A DNA stretch of 64,000 nt from Cryobacterium cheniae (GCF_004403395.1 NZ_SOGN01000024.1:37620-101619), one strand, 5' to 3'; shown: positions 54,858 to 64,000, numbered from the stretch's first letter. Program-made: numbers and translations. The notes: a model not told the origin generated them from the sequence alone.

Positions 54858-56771
54858 TCAGCGAGCGAGCGCACCCGCCGTGACCGGCTCACGGGCGGCG
54901 ACTTGGGCCCGCACCGCGGCGTCCCGGCGGCGGCCGATCGCCCGCAACGCATTGAGGATCGTGGCCAGGTCGACGAATTCCTGCAGCAGCGCCCCCGCGG
55001 TCGCGGGGATGAAACCGAACGCGGCCAGGAGCATCAGTCCGATGCTCAACACGATGCCGAGCCAGATGCTCTGCAGGGCGATCCGGATGGTGTCCTGCCC
55101 GATCGCGACCGCGCGGGCCGCGCGGGTCAGGTCGTCGATCAGGATGACCGCGTCCGCCGATTCACTGGCGGCCGTGGCCCCGCGGGCTCCCATGGCGATA
55201 CCGACGTCGGCGACGGCCAGCACGGGCGCGTCGTTCACCCCGTCACCGACCATGATCACCGGGCGGAGGGCCAGGGCGCGCACGGCGTTCACCTTGTCGA
55301 CGGGCAGGCAGTCCGCCTGCACCTGATCGATCCCCACCAGGGCGGCGATGTGCTCGGCGGTGGGCCGCGCGTCCCCGGTGAGCATCACGGTGTTCCGCAG
55401 GCCGAGGGCGCGCAGATCCGCCATGGTCTGCGGGGCGTTCGCGCGCAGCTTGTCGCTGGCGACGATGCTGCCGGCGAAGCGGCCGTCGACGGCGATGTAG
55501 ATGGCCAGTTCGCCGCCCTCGAGCGGGGCGGCCACGGCATCCGTCGCCCGCTCCCTGATGAACGAGAGCTTGCCCACCGTGACCTCGCGGGCCCCCAGCC
55601 GGGCCACGACGCCGTGCGCGGGAACCTCGTTCGCGGTCTCCGTGCCGGTCAGCTCGAGCTTGCGGGTGCGGGCCTCCGCGATCACGGATGCCGCGAGCAC
55701 GTGTGACGAGTACTGCTCCGCCGATGCGGCGAGCGCGAGCAGCTCGTCCTCGTCGAAGCCGGGTTCGGGGAGCACCCGGGCGATGGTCGGGGTGCCGTGG
55801 GTGAGCGTGCCGGTCTTGTCGAAGACCACGGTTTTGGCCCGGGAGAGCATCTCGAGCACACCACCGCCCTTGACGATGATGCCGTTGCGGGCAGCGCGGC
55901 TCATGCCGCCCATGAACGCGACCGGCGCGGAGATCAGCAGCGGGCAGGGGGTCGCCACCACCAGGACCTCGGCGAAACGGACCGGGTCGCCGCTGACGAT
56001 CCAGGCCAGGGAGGCAATGGAGAGCGACACCGCCGTGAATGGCACCGCGTAGCGGTCGGCGAGGCGCACCACCGGGGCCTTGCTGGCCGAGGCCTCCTCG
56101 ACCAACGCGATGATCTGCTGGTACTGGCTGTTCGCTGCGGTCGCGGTGGCCCGGATGGTGGCGGCAGCCTGGCCGTTGATCGACCCGCTGAGCACGGCGT
56201 CGCCGGCTTCCCGCTCCACCGGAAGGCTTTCCCCGGTGAGCGACGACTCGTCGAACGCGGCACTGACGGAGACGAGTTCGCCGTCGACCGGCACGATCTC
56301 GGCCGGGCGCACGAGGAGCAGGTCGCCCGGCCGCACGTCGGTGGCCGGGACGTCCTCGACCTCGCCGTTGCCGTTGCCGGCACCGGCACCGAGCCGGTGC
56401 GCGATCTGCGGGGCCCGCCGGAGCAGGGCATCGAGCTCGCGCTTCGCGCGGTTCACGGCGAAGTCTTCCAGGGCCGCACCTCCGGTGAGCATCAGCACGA
56501 TGATCAGGGTGGCGACGTATTCGCCCACCAGGACCGTGGCGATGATGGCCATGATCGCGAGGACGTCGATGCCGAGGGTGCCGCGGCGCAGCTGTCGCAC
56601 CATGCCGATCGCTTCGTAACCGGCGACGAGCAGGCCGAATCCGCTGAACAGCCAGCGCACGGCATCCGTCTGACCGAACAGGGCGAGAACCACGCCGATG
56701 AGTCCGAGGAGCACGGTCGTGGCGACAAGCGGGTAACGACGAACGAAGACGACCAGAGACGACATGGTCAT
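54858..56771 (-). CDS. Heavy-metal-translocating P1B-type ATPase
   Basis: 637 residues from the ATG at 56771 (MTMSSLVVFVRRYP). No N-terminal metal-binding domain. Membrane helices flank the actuator TGES (DESSLTGESLPVE), a TPCPLL motif in helix 6, phosphorylated Asp318 in FDKTGTLTHGTP, and GDGVNDAPVLAVADVGIAMG. The usual SEHPLA metal-specificity motif appears as YSSHVLAAS, lacking the Pro after His. Exports a soft or transition metal (Zn/Cd/Co class uncertain). Confidence 0.88.
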   Translation of the reverse strand: MTMSSLVVFVRRYPLVATTVLLGLIGVVLALFGQTDAVRWLFSGFGLLVAGYEAIGMVRQLRRGTLGIDVLAIMAIIATVLVGEYVATLIIVLMLTGGAALEDFAVNRAKRELDALLRRAPQIAHRLGAGAGNGNGEVEDVPATDVRPGDLLLVRPAEIVPVDGELVSVSAAFDESSLTGESLPVEREAGDAVLSGSINGQAAATIRATATAANSQYQQIIALVEEASASKAPVVRLADRYAVPFTAVSLSIASLAWIVSGDPVRFAEVLVVATPCPLLISAPVAFMGGMSRAARNGIIVKGGGVLEMLSRAKTVVFDKTGTLTHGTPTIARVLPEPGFDEDELLALAASAEQYSSHVLAASVIAEARTRKLELTGTETANEVPAHGVVARLGAREVTVGKLSFIRERATDAVAAPLEGGELAIYIAVDGRFAGSIVASDKLRANAPQTMADLRALGLRNTVMLTGDARPTAEHIAALVGIDQVQADCLPVDKVNAVRALALRPVIMVGDGVNDAPVLAVADVGIAMGARGATAASESADAVILIDDLTRAARAVAIGQDTIRIALQSIWLGIVLSIGLMLLAAFGFIPATAGALLQEFVDLATILNALRAIGRRRDAAVRAQVAAREPVTAGALAR

Positions 56772-56853
56772 ATTCTTGCCTCGCTTGCCGCGCTCCGCCA
56801 GCAAGGAAAGCCTCCCCTGAGAGGCCGGGTCCCGGGGCGGAATCCGGGCACGG

Positions 56854-56893
56854 AAAAGGGCGGCAGCCTCACCCGAAGGTGAGGCTGCCGCCC
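56854..56893 (-). terminator. Intrinsic terminator of icd
   Basis: Perfect 16-bp stem (56858-56873 with 56878-56893), CGAA loop, followed on the minus strand by TTTT (56857-56854). It lies 10 bp past the icd stop. Confidence 0.92.
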
Positions 56894-56902
56894 TGTCGCG
56901 GG

Positions 56903-58117
56903 TTACGCCAGGCGGGTCTGGAGGTTCTCCGCGATGGCCGCGAGGAACTCCTCGGTCGTCTGGAAACCCTGCTCCGGGCCCACGAGGAGCGCGAGGTCCT
57001 TGGTCATCTTGCCGCTCTCGACGGTCTTGATGACGACGTCTTCGAGCGTGCTCGCGAACTCGGCGAGCGCCGGGTTGCCGTCGAGCTTGGCGCGGTGCGC
57101 GAGGCCGCGGGTCCAGGCGTAGATCGAGGCGATCGGGTTGGTCGAGGTGGGCTTGCCCTGCTGGTGCTGACGGTAGTGACGCGTCACGGTGCCGTGCGCG
57201 GCTTCGGCCTCGACGACCTTGCCGTCGGGCGTGGAGAGCACACTGGTCATCAGGCCGAGCGAGCCGAAGCCCTGCGCGACGGTGTCCGACTGCACGTCGC
57301 CGTCGTAGTTCTTGCAGGCCCAGACGTAGCCGCCCTCCCACTTCATGGCCGAAGCAACCATGTCGTCGATGAGGCGGTGCTCGTAGGTGAGGCCGGCCGC
57401 GTCGTAGCGGGCCTTGAACTCGGCGTCGAAGATCTCCTGGAAGATGTCCTTGAAGCGGCCGTCGTACGCCTTGAGGATCGTGTTCTTGGTCGACAGGTAG
57501 ACCGGGTACTTGCGCTCGAGGCCGTAGTTGAGGGAGGCGCGGGCGAAGTCACGGATGGAGTTGTCGAGGTTGTACATTCCCATGGCGACACCGCTGCCGG
57601 GGGCCTGGAAGACCTCGAACTCCTGCGGGGCCGAGCCGTCCTTCGGGGTGAAGGTCATGCTGAGCGTGCCCTCGCCCTCGAAACGGAAGTTGGTGGCCTT
57701 GTACTGGTCGCCGAACGCGTGCCGGCCGATGATGATCGGCTTGTTCCAGCCCGGCACGAGACGCGGGATGTTCGAGATGATGATGGGCTCGCGGAAGATG
57801 GTGCCGCCGAGGATGTTGCGGATGGTGCCGTTGGGCGAGGCCCACATCTTCTTCAGGCCGAATTCCTCGACGCGGGCCTCGTCGGGCGTGATGGTCGCGC
57901 ATTTGACGCCGACACCGTGCTTCTGGATGGCGCGGGCCGAGTCGATGGTGATCTGGTCGTCGGTCTCGTCACGCTTCTGGATCGACAGGTCGTAATACTC
58001 GAGGTCGATGTCGAGGTACGGGTGGATCAGGGTCTCTTTGATCGCATGCCAGATGATGCGAGTCATTTCGTCCCCGTCGAGCTCGACGACAGTGCCTTCA
58101 ACCTTGATCTTCGCCAA
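56903..58117 (-). CDS. icd: NADP-dependent isocitrate dehydrogenase
   Basis: 404 residues with a TTG start at 58117, supported by AGGAGA 7-8 bp upstream and by the conserved opening [20 protein letters not shown]-cycle enzyme converting isocitrate to 2-oxoglutarate. The eukaryote-type, homodimeric class: [58 protein letters not shown]. An intrinsic terminator follows. Confidence 0.96.
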   Translation of the reverse strand: MAKIKVEGTVVELDGDEMTRIIWHAIKETLIHPYLDIDLEYYDLSIQKRDETDDQITIDSARAIQKHGVGVKCATITPDEARVEEFGLKKMWASPNGTIRNILGGTIFREPIIISNIPRLVPGWNKPIIIGRHAFGDQYKATNFRFEGEGTLSMTFTPKDGSAPQEFEVFQAPGSGVAMGMYNLDNSIRDFARASLNYGLERKYPVYLSTKNTILKAYDGRFKDIFQEIFDAEFKARYDAAGLTYEHRLIDDMVASAMKWEGGYVWACKNYDGDVQSDTVAQGFGSLGLMTSVLSTPDGKVVEAEAAHGTVTRHYRQHQQGKPTSTNPIASIYAWTRGLAHRAKLDGNPALAEFASTLEDVVIKTVESGKMTKDLALLVGPEQGFQTTEEFLAAIAENLQTRLA

Positions 58118-58293
58118 TAGAATTCTCCTCAGAATATCGGGGGGCATGAATAGCCACGTCGATTCTAGTGGAGAGCCGTAACTATCTTGACATCGAGACA
58201 GTTTCCGGATGTCCCGGCCGGGGTCGCCCACGCGCCCGGTCATCGAAAAAACCCGACTACCCGACCGGCTCCGCTGCACGTTAGCCTGTTCGC

Positions 58294-58746
58294 ATGGGTG
58301 AACTACGACTGGAAGATCTGTCCGCGCGCAACATCGTCGCGGCGAACGGCCTGAGTCTGAAACCGGGGCAGGAGCAGTTCATCGCCCCCGTCTCCTACGC
58401 GGTCGCGGCATCCGTCATCAACCCGGCCACCGCCTGGCAGCGCGTCGTTGTGCTCGACGACGTCGTCGTCGGCTTCATCCACGGCAACTTCGACCCGGAC
58501 TCACCGCACGAGGAGTTCCGCGCCTGCCTCTGGCGCATCAACGTCGATGCGGAAGCCCAGGGAAAAGGTGTCGGCAAATTCGCCGCCGACGCCCTGGCCG
58601 CCGAGGCCCGCAAGCGCGGCTTCGACCACATCACGGTGATCTGGGAGCCCGGCGAGGAGGGCCCGGAGGCGTTCTTCCACCACCTCGGCTTCAGCGACAT
58701 CGGCCAGACCGTCTACGGCGAGACCATCGGCGCGCTGCAACTCTGA
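58294..58746 (+). CDS. GNAT family N-acetyltransferase
   Basis: 150 residues. Acetyl-CoA loop [23 protein letters not shown] and the C-terminal [20 protein letters not shown] match GNAT. Substrate unknown. Followed within 11 bp by the alkyltransferase-like gene, suggesting co-transcription. Confidence 0.88.
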   Translation: MGELRLEDLSARNIVAANGLSLKPGQEQFIAPVSYAVAASVINPATAWQRVVVLDDVVVGFIHGNFDPDSPHEEFRACLWRINVDAEAQGKGVGKFAADALAAEARKRGFDHITVIWEPGEEGPEAFFHHLGFSDIGQTVYGETIGALQL

Positions 58747-58756
58747 CCGTCACCCG

Positions 58757-59077
58757 ATGACGGATGCCGTCACCCCGGAGCCCGCGTTCGTCACGCACGT
58801 TCTCGGCATCGTGGAGTCGATCCCGCCGGGGCGCGTGATGACCTACGGTGACGTCGCGGCCGTGCTCGGTTCCCGCGGGGCCCGCCTGGTCGGGCAGATC
58901 ATGGCCCATCACGGCGCCGGCCTGCCGTGGTGGCGGGTGGTCCGGGCCGGCGGACACCCGCCGATCGGGCACGAGGAGCGCGCCCTCGCCCACTACAACG
59001 CCGAGGGCACCCCGCTGAAGACCGGGCCGCGCGGCTACCGGGTGGACTATGCGGCGGCGCGCTGGAGTCCGGCGTAG
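58757..59077 (+). CDS. Alkyltransferase-like (ATL) DNA-repair protein
   Basis: 106 residues of the MGMT C-terminal fold: VLGIVESIPPGRVMTYGDVAAVLGSRGARLVGQIM. The MGMT active-site PCHRV is replaced by PWWRV, so the cysteine that accepts methyl groups is absent. Such proteins bind O6-alkylguanine and recruit nucleotide-excision repair. Short length without an N-terminal domain is normal. Confidence 0.9.
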   Translation: MTDAVTPEPAFVTHVLGIVESIPPGRVMTYGDVAAVLGSRGARLVGQIMAHHGAGLPWWRVVRAGGHPPIGHEERALAHYNAEGTPLKTGPRGYRVDYAAARWSPA

Positions 59078-59142
59078 CGACCCCCGGCCGGGTTGCCCGG
59101 AAACCTTAGGTTCCGGACCATTCCGGGTGTTACCGTTTTTCC

Positions 59143-59589
59143 ATGGACAGCGAAAACTCAGCCGCACAGACCTCCCTCGATCCCCTCGTCACCGACCCCG
59201 GTGCCTACCGAGTACTGCTCGAGAACGACCGCGTTCGCGTGCTCGAGTTCCTCGACGCTCCCGGCGACGCGACCAAGCCCCACGCGCATCCCGACAGCGT
59301 CATGATCACGCTCAACGCCTACGCGCGGCGCCTGTCGTCGGAGGGCCGCGAAGTCGACGTCGAGCTGCCGGCCGGCGAGACCCGCTGGCTGCCGGCCCAG
59401 GAACACGCCGGCCTGAACATCGGCAGCACGCCGTCGCACGCGATCTTCGTCGAGCTCAAGCAGGCTCCCGTGACCCCCCGGGATCCCAGCGCGCACCCGC
59501 TCGGGCCGGTGGCCTCCAACCGCCCCCTGTCGGGCACGCCGCTCTCCGACGCGTCCAGCGACGAGGAGAAGGCCTGGGGGTTCGCCTAA
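59143..59589 (+). CDS. Cupin domain protein
   Basis: 148 residues. A small beta-barrel: RVRVLEFLDAPGDATKPHAHPDSVMITLNAYARR contains the HxH of cupin motif 1, and LPAGETRWLPAQEHAGLNIG motif 2. Metal binding likely; function unknown. Followed by a palindromic element at 59620. Confidence 0.82.
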   Translation: MDSENSAAQTSLDPLVTDPGAYRVLLENDRVRVLEFLDAPGDATKPHAHPDSVMITLNAYARRLSSEGREVDVELPAGETRWLPAQEHAGLNIGSTPSHAIFVELKQAPVTPRDPSAHPLGPVASNRPLSGTPLSDASSDEEKAWGFA

Positions 59590-59619
59590 CCGCTCACGGT
59601 TCCCCGCCCGGCACCGCTG

Positions 59620-59687
59620 TCGCGGCGCACCTTGCGGAAGTCGGCGCACGTTCTATCCTGCGCCTGCTACCGCAACGTGCGCCGCGA
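59620..59687. repeat. Intergenic palindromic element, type 2, copy 2
   Basis: 68 bp starting TCGCGGCGCAC and ending GTGCGCCGCGA (11-bp terminal inverted repeat); reverse-complement relative of the element at 34702-34769. Located between the cupin and ABC exporter genes. Confidence 0.8.
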
Positions 59688-59710
59688 GGCAGGTTCCGGT
59701 CCCGAGCCGA

Positions 59711-61516
59711 TCACACCAGTGAGTCGCGCCAGGCGGCGTGCAGCTGCGCGAACCGCCCAGTGCCGGCGATCAGCTGGTCGGGCGTACCGTCCTCCACGAT
59801 CCGCCCGTGCTCCATCACGAGCACCCGGTCGGCGATCGCCACGGTCGAGAGGCGGTGCGCGATGATCACGGCGGTCCGACCCCCGAGCAGCGTCTGCAAC
59901 GCCTGCTGCACAAGGCGCTCGCTCGGGATGTCCAGGCTCGACGTGGCCTCGTCGAGGATGAGCACCGCCGGGTCGGCCAAAAACGCCCGTGCGAACGAAA
60001 TCAGTTGGCGCTGCCCGGCGGAGACGCGCCCGCCGCGCTTGTTCACGTCGGTGTCGTACCCGTTCGGCAGACCCGCGATGAAGTCGTGCGCGCCGACGGC
60101 CTTCGCCGCCGCCACGATCTCGGCGGGCGTCGCATCCGGTTTGCCGATCGAGATGTTGTCGGCGACCGAGCCGCTGAACAGGTACGCCTCCTGGGTGACC
60201 ATGACGATCGCCCGGCGCAGGTCCTTGGGGTGCAGGTCGCGCAGGTCGACGCCGTCGAGTGTCACCCGGCCCTGGGACGGGTCGTAGAAGCGGGCCATCA
60301 GCTTGGCCAGGGTGGACTTGCCGGCCCCGGTCGACCCGACCAGGGCGATGGTCTGCCCCGCCGGGATCGACAGGTCGAAGCGCGGCAGGATGACCCGGTC
60401 GCTCTGGTATTCGAACTGCACGCTCTCGAAGGAGACCGCGCCCTTCGCCGCCCAGAGGTCGACCGGCGCCACCGGATCCGGCACACCGGGAAGTTCCTCG
60501 AGCACCCCGGAGATCTTCTCCAGCGCCGCGGCGGCCGACTGGTAGGAATTGTAGAACATCGCCATCTCCTCCATCGGGTCGAAGAACCGGCGGGTGTACA
60601 GCAGCGCCGCGAGCAGCGCGCCGATGGCGAGCTGGCCGTCGACGACGCGGAACCCGCCGACCAGGAGCACGACCGCGACGGCCACGTTCCCGATCAACAC
60701 GAGACCCGGGTCGAAGATGCCGAACAGCTGGATGACCCGCCCGTTGACCGTGCGGTAGTCCTCGACCAGCTCGCCGAACACCTTCTCGTTGCGCTTCTCC
60801 GCCCGGAAGGCCTTGACCGCGCGGATTCCGGTCATGGTCTCCACGAACTGCACGATCAGGCTCGCCGACGCCGTTCTCGACCGGCGGAAGAGCGTCTGCG
60901 AGCGCACCTGGAACCAGCGGGTGAGCAGCGCCAGCGGCACGATCGACGCGAGCAGCACGAGCCCACTGGTGCCGTCGAGCAGGAACAGGGCGATCGCGGT
61001 GAACACCATGTAGAGCAGCCCCTGCACGAGCTGGTTGATGCCGGAGTCCAGCAGTTCCCGGATGGCGTCGAGGTCGCTGGTCTGCCTCGAGATGATGCGG
61101 CCCGAGGTGTACGACTCATGGAACTCCAGGCTCAGCCGCTGCGTATGCAGGAAGACCCGTTTGCGCAGGTCGATCAACACGGCCTGGCTGATCCTGGCGG
61201 ACATGATCGTGTACCAGGCGATCAGCAGGGCGCCGAGCACGCCCGTGGCGAGGTAGACCACCCCCGTCGCGGCGAGCGGAACCCAGTCCTGCTCCATCAG
61301 CGCGGGCAGGCCCTGATCGATCCCGTAGGCGATCAGGGCCGGTCCGGCCACCTGCGCGGCCGTGGACACGACCACGATCAGCATCGCCGCCACGACCGGC
61401 CAACGCACCGGGCGCAACAGCGACCCGAGCAGGCGCAGCGACCGGCCCCGGATCTGCTTGCTCTCCGCGGCGGTGAAATTGCTGCGGTCTTCCCCCTCGA
61501 CACCGGTGACGCTCAT
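59711..61516 (-). CDS. ABC exporter half-transporter B (canonical ATP site)
   Basis: 601 residues: six-helix ABC membrane domain (about 25-320) and nucleotide-binding domain with Walker [10 protein letters not shown], signature VSAGQRQ, Walker [13 protein letters not shown] (catalytic Glu intact) and IIAHRLSTV. Starts at ATG 61516, overlapping the upstream half-transporter by four bases. With it this forms a heterodimeric multidrug-type exporter resembling BmrCD or TM287/288. Confidence 0.93.
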   Translation of the reverse strand: MSVTGVEGEDRSNFTAAESKQIRGRSLRLLGSLLRPVRWPVVAAMLIVVVSTAAQVAGPALIAYGIDQGLPALMEQDWVPLAATGVVYLATGVLGALLIAWYTIMSARISQAVLIDLRKRVFLHTQRLSLEFHESYTSGRIISRQTSDLDAIRELLDSGINQLVQGLLYMVFTAIALFLLDGTSGLVLLASIVPLALLTRWFQVRSQTLFRRSRTASASLIVQFVETMTGIRAVKAFRAEKRNEKVFGELVEDYRTVNGRVIQLFGIFDPGLVLIGNVAVAVVLLVGGFRVVDGQLAIGALLAALLYTRRFFDPMEEMAMFYNSYQSAAAALEKISGVLEELPGVPDPVAPVDLWAAKGAVSFESVQFEYQSDRVILPRFDLSIPAGQTIALVGSTGAGKSTLAKLMARFYDPSQGRVTLDGVDLRDLHPKDLRRAIVMVTQEAYLFSGSVADNISIGKPDATPAEIVAAAKAVGAHDFIAGLPNGYDTDVNKRGGRVSAGQRQLISFARAFLADPAVLILDEATSSLDIPSERLVQQALQTLLGGRTAVIIAHRLSTVAIADRVLVMEHGRIVEDGTPDQLIAGTGRFAQLHAAWRDSLV

Positions 61517-63387
61517 CGCGCCACCTCCTCTCGTGCGGACTCTCGTCGTTCTTCGTCTTCGAGGCTCGAGATCACGAACTTGTAATGCTCGCTCTCCCGG
61601 AGCAGGTCGGAGTGCCGTCCGACCGCGGTGACGCGACCGTTCTCCAGCAGCGCCACCCGGTCGGCGAGCATCACGGTCGACGGCCGGTGCGCCACGATCA
61701 GCGCCGTGGTCGCCGAGAGCACCTCCCGCAGCGCCGCCTCGACGAGGGACTCCGTGTCCACGTCGAGAGCCGACAACGGGTCGTCGAGCACCAGCACGGC
61801 CGGCTTCGCCGCCACCGCACGCGCCAGCGCGATCCGCTGCCGCTGGCCGCCGGAGAGGGTCATCCCCTCCTCGCCCACGAGCGTGTCCACGCCGTCCGGG
61901 AGGTCGTGGACGAAACCGGCCTGGGCGACCATGAGCGCTTCCTCGAGTGCGGCATCCGCTTCGGGTGAGCGCTCGGCCCACTCGGGGCGGCCGAGCAACA
62001 CGTTGTCGCGCACGGATGCCGAGAACAGCGTCGCATCCTCGAACGCCATCGACAGGTGGCGGCGCAGCTCCTCGCGGCCGAGGTGACGCACGTCGACCCC
62101 GTCGAGGGTCACCTGCCCAGCAGTCACGTCGTAGAGGCGGGTGGTGAGCGCCGTCAGGGTGGACTTGCCGGAGCCGGTCAGGCCGACCAGCGCCATGGTC
62201 TCCCCCGGTTCGAGCACCAGGTCCACGCCGTCGAGCAGGTCTGGGAAGCGGCCGGGCGAGTCGGGGTAGCGGAAGTGCACGTTCTCGAACGCCAGCCGGC
62301 CGCGGGGCGAGTCGATGGTGACCGGATGCTCGGGGTCGGTGATCGCGTTCGGCGCGTCGAGCACGTCGAAGAACCGGTCGGTCGCCGTGCGGGCGTCGAA
62401 GGTCATCGACAGCAGGAACCCCACCGACTCGATCGGCCAGCGCAGCACGGTGGCCGTCGCGAAGAACGCCACCAGCCCGCCGACGGTGAACTCCCCCTGG
62501 CTGGCCAGCCAGACGCCGGCCACGAGGCAGAGGGCGAAGGCCACATCCGGGATCATCAGCAGCCACAGCCAGATGCCGGCGATGGCGCGCGCCTTTTCGA
62601 TCTCGGTGCCGCGCAGGCTCTCGGCCTGGTCGGAGAAGTTCTGCAGCGCGAATTTGCCGCGCCCGAAGGCCTTGAGCACCCGGATGCCGTGCACCGACTC
62701 CTCGACGGCCGTCGCAAGGTCGCCGGCCTGGTCCTGGCTGCGGCGCGCGACGACGGAGTACTTCTCCTCGAACAGGTAGCCGACGATCCACAGCGGCACG
62801 GAGCAGACGAGGAAGATGACGCCCAGGATCCAGTTCATCGACACCAGGATGACGGCGCCGATCACGATGGTGACCACGTTGACGACGAGCAGCACGAGCC
62901 CGAACGAGATCCACCGGCGAATCAGGTTGAGGTCGCTGACTGCGCGGGAGAGCAGCTGGCCGCTCGGCCACTTGTCGTGGAACGTGACCGGGAGGTCCTG
63001 CAGCCGGGCGTACAGCGCGTTGCGCATCCGGGCCTCGATGTGGGTGCCGGGGCCGAGCACGAACCAGCGGCGCAGGGCGATCAGCACCGCTTCGATCACG
63101 CCGAGAGCGAGCACGACGATCACGGCCGGCCAGATCTGGCCGGCATCCTGCCGGGTCAGCGCCCCGTCGACGAGGCGTTGCAGCACCTGCGGGATGGCGA
63201 GCGCCACGAGCGCCGCCAACAGGGCGGCGAGCATGCCGAGGGCGAGCCGGGGCAGGGCCGGTCGGGCGAACGGGTAGAGGCGCAGCAGCACCTGGAGGGT
63301 GTTCCGGCGCGCGGGGTCTGTCGCAGAGTCGGTTCCCGCTGCGGGGTCGGGATCGGGCGGATGGCTGTGGTCTGTGAGCGTGGTCAC
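61513..63387 (-). CDS. ABC exporter half-transporter A (degenerate ATP site)
   Basis: 624 residues with a GTG start at 63387 (AGGAC upstream). Membrane domain about 45-345; Walker [10 protein letters not shown], signature LSGGQRQ, but Walker B is [12 protein letters not shown], with Asp in place of the catalytic Glu, the asymmetry seen in the degenerate subunit of heterodimeric exporters. The pair and a 29-codon ORF 200 bp upstream resemble attenuator-controlled drug efflux operons. Confidence 0.92.
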   Translation of the reverse strand: MTTLTDHSHPPDPDPAAGTDSATDPARRNTLQVLLRLYPFARPALPRLALGMLAALLAALVALAIPQVLQRLVDGALTRQDAGQIWPAVIVVLALGVIEAVLIALRRWFVLGPGTHIEARMRNALYARLQDLPVTFHDKWPSGQLLSRAVSDLNLIRRWISFGLVLLVVNVVTIVIGAVILVSMNWILGVIFLVCSVPLWIVGYLFEEKYSVVARRSQDQAGDLATAVEESVHGIRVLKAFGRGKFALQNFSDQAESLRGTEIEKARAIAGIWLWLLMIPDVAFALCLVAGVWLASQGEFTVGGLVAFFATATVLRWPIESVGFLLSMTFDARTATDRFFDVLDAPNAITDPEHPVTIDSPRGRLAFENVHFRYPDSPGRFPDLLDGVDLVLEPGETMALVGLTGSGKSTLTALTTRLYDVTAGQVTLDGVDVRHLGREELRRHLSMAFEDATLFSASVRDNVLLGRPEWAERSPEADAALEEALMVAQAGFVHDLPDGVDTLVGEEGMTLSGGQRQRIALARAVAAKPAVLVLDDPLSALDVDTESLVEAALREVLSATTALIVAHRPSTVMLADRVALLENGRVTAVGRHSDLLRESEHYKFVISSLEDEERRESAREEVAR

Positions 63388-63419
63388 GAGTGAGTCCTGA
63401 GCAGTCTGGTTCCGGGCAA

Positions 63420-63437
63420 CGGCGCCACGGGGCGCCG
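63420..63437. promoter_or_regulatory. 7-bp GC hairpin in the exporter leader
   Basis: CGGCGCC-ACGG-GGCGCCG at 63420-63437, 33 bp before the GTG of the first ABC gene. Two more small hairpins (GGAAGC..GCTTCC and GGCAGC..GCTGCC near 63470-63507) lie upstream. Possible attenuator elements. Confidence 0.4.
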
Positions 63438-63587
63438 GGAAGCCGATGACGAACGAGTCGGTCGGCGGGGTGGAAGCCTTCGCTTCCGGTGGGCAGCGGT
63501 GCTGCCGGCCTGCGGTCGGCGGGGGCGCGCTGGTTTCAGCGGACCGGCGTCAGGCGCGAGGCGGGGCGAGAGGGCGCGGGTCGGTCG

Positions 63588-63677
63588 CTAAACGGCGCGC
63601 GGGAACGAGAGGGCTGCGCCGAAGCGGGCGCCGTCATTCGCGGCCGGTACGAGCGTGAACGGTGCTGTCTTTGTCAT
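63588..63677 (-). CDS. 29-codon leader ORF upstream of the ABC exporter
   Basis: ATG at 63677 with AGGAGG 6 bp upstream, stop TAG at 63588. The peptide starts MTKTAPFTLVPAANDG and ends SFPRAV. The strong ribosome site and codon-phased GC pattern suggest it is translated. It runs in the exporter direction and ends 200 bp before it, with hairpins in between. It may be a leader peptide that couples ribosome stalling to exporter expression. Confidence 0.5.
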   Translation of the reverse strand: MTKTAPFTLVPAANDGARFGAALSFPRAV

Positions 63678-63767
63678 GTCGGCCTCCTGAGCGCGTCGTG
63701 TCTGAGCTGTGCCCCCCTGATCAGGCAGCCTTTCAGGATACGGTTCCGGAGCCGCGCGCGCAACCGC

Positions 63768-63824
63768 CGAGTTGCGGACATAACACCTTCGCCGCGCGAT
63801 CGAGGGTGTTTTGTCCGCATCTCG
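63768..63824. repeat. Inverted repeat downstream of the ddaH-like gene
   Basis: Arms 63768-63787 and 63805-63824 pair at 18 of 20 positions (GCGGACATAACACC motif and complement) around a 17-nt loop. It lies 16 bp past the dimethylargininase stop on the minus strand; candidate terminator or third palindromic element. Confidence 0.65.
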
Positions 63825-63839
63825 CGGGGGTGGCGGGTG

Positions 63840-64000
63840 TCAGCGCACCCGCACGCTCAGGCAGGTGACGCAGCCCTCGAGCTTCTCGAACTCGGAGATG
63901 TCGACGGTGACCACCTGGTAGCCGAGGCCCGCGAACAGCGCGGCCGAGCGCGGCGCCGCGCTGGACATGAGCACGGTCCCGGCGTCGAGCACGACCACGG
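63840..64000 (-). CDS. ddaH: Dimethylargininase / arginine-deiminase-family protein (C-terminus; 5' end outside window)
   Basis: 53 residues visible, ending DISEFEKLEGCVTCLSVRVR. The GCVTCLS block contains the catalytic cysteine of N,N-dimethylarginine dimethylaminohydrolases, which convert methylated arginine to citrulline. The preceding GYQVVTVDISEFE is also typical. Exact family member cannot be fixed from the fragment. Confidence 0.8.
   Translation of the reverse strand, partial: VVVLDAGTVLMSSAAPRSAALFAGLGYQVVTVDISEFEKLEGCVTCLSVRVR

Noticed and set aside
56783-56850. Gap between ATPase and icd as an RNA gene
   Set aside because: No conserved structure beyond the icd terminator hairpin.
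63446-63658. 70-codon plus-strand ORF after the ABC genes
   Set aside because: No ribosome site and biased to Gly/Arg; opposite strand holds the better supported leader ORF.

Overview
The window is GC-rich (roughly two thirds G+C) chromosomal DNA of an actinobacterium. The evidence is SenX3/RegX3 with PhoU, CarD, a mycothiol synthase (MshD) beside a GlnR-type regulator, SigK/RskA, a 13E12/DUF222 HNH protein and many GTG/TTG starts. The gene neighbourhoods and the frequent GCATCC/GGATGC words fit Microbacteriaceae (Cryobacterium/Leifsonia-like); the genus is an inference. No prophage, insertion sequence, CRISPR array or replication origin was seen. Almost everything is ordinary chromosome; the unusual material is mainly between genes.

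Layout. 1-3844: CarD (cut by the window start), a lipoprotein, the phosphate two-component system RegX3/SenX3 and divergent PhoU. 3924-7024: phosphoglycerate mutase, a YgfZ-like folate protein, a nitrobindin-like protein and two small membrane proteins. 7097-16112: glnR-mshD, then ppk-mutT1, then the high-affinity phosphate transporter pstSCAB, with tandem PHO boxes before pstS and a weaker set before phoU, so phosphate sensing, uptake and polyphosphate storage are grouped. 16153-22259: PabC, RskA/SigK, a conserved unknown, tRNA-Lys, a hexapeptide-repeat protein, a broken GAF-domain gene and a DUF445 membrane protein.

22349-27750 is an amine-utilisation island: copper amine oxidase, TetR and AraC/FeaR-like regulators and an APC permease, with a shared 26-bp putative operator. 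27844-32225 is a galactose (Leloir) cluster: epimerase-like protein, DeoR regulator with an Glu-Pro-Thr repeat tail, galT and galK. 32322-37325 holds an amino-acid binding lipoprotein, a YbaK-like protein, a gamma-carbonic-anhydrase-like protein, folD and glyA, the last two behind a ZTP riboswitch. 37339-43558 is a complete Mrp/Mnh sodium/proton antiporter operon with subunits A and B fused. 43678-51451: a second APC permease, a Gre-like protein, two MFS transporters, purU, a DUF2568 membrane protein and the HNH protein. 51588-59589: secreted subtilase, heavy-metal P-type ATPase, isocitrate dehydrogenase (TTG start), acetyltransferase, alkyltransferase-like protein and a cupin. 59711-63677: a heterodimeric ABC exporter preceded by a 29-codon leader ORF; the window ends inside a dimethylargininase-like gene.

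The most noteworthy observations are two different families of 64-68-bp intergenic palindromes, each present twice in opposite orientation (one pair brackets the YbaK gene); the leader-ORF plus hairpin arrangement before the ABC exporter; the repeated operator in the amine island; two 7-bp tandem repeats at gene boundaries; and the recurrent GCATCC/GGATGC word that overrides usual codon choice.
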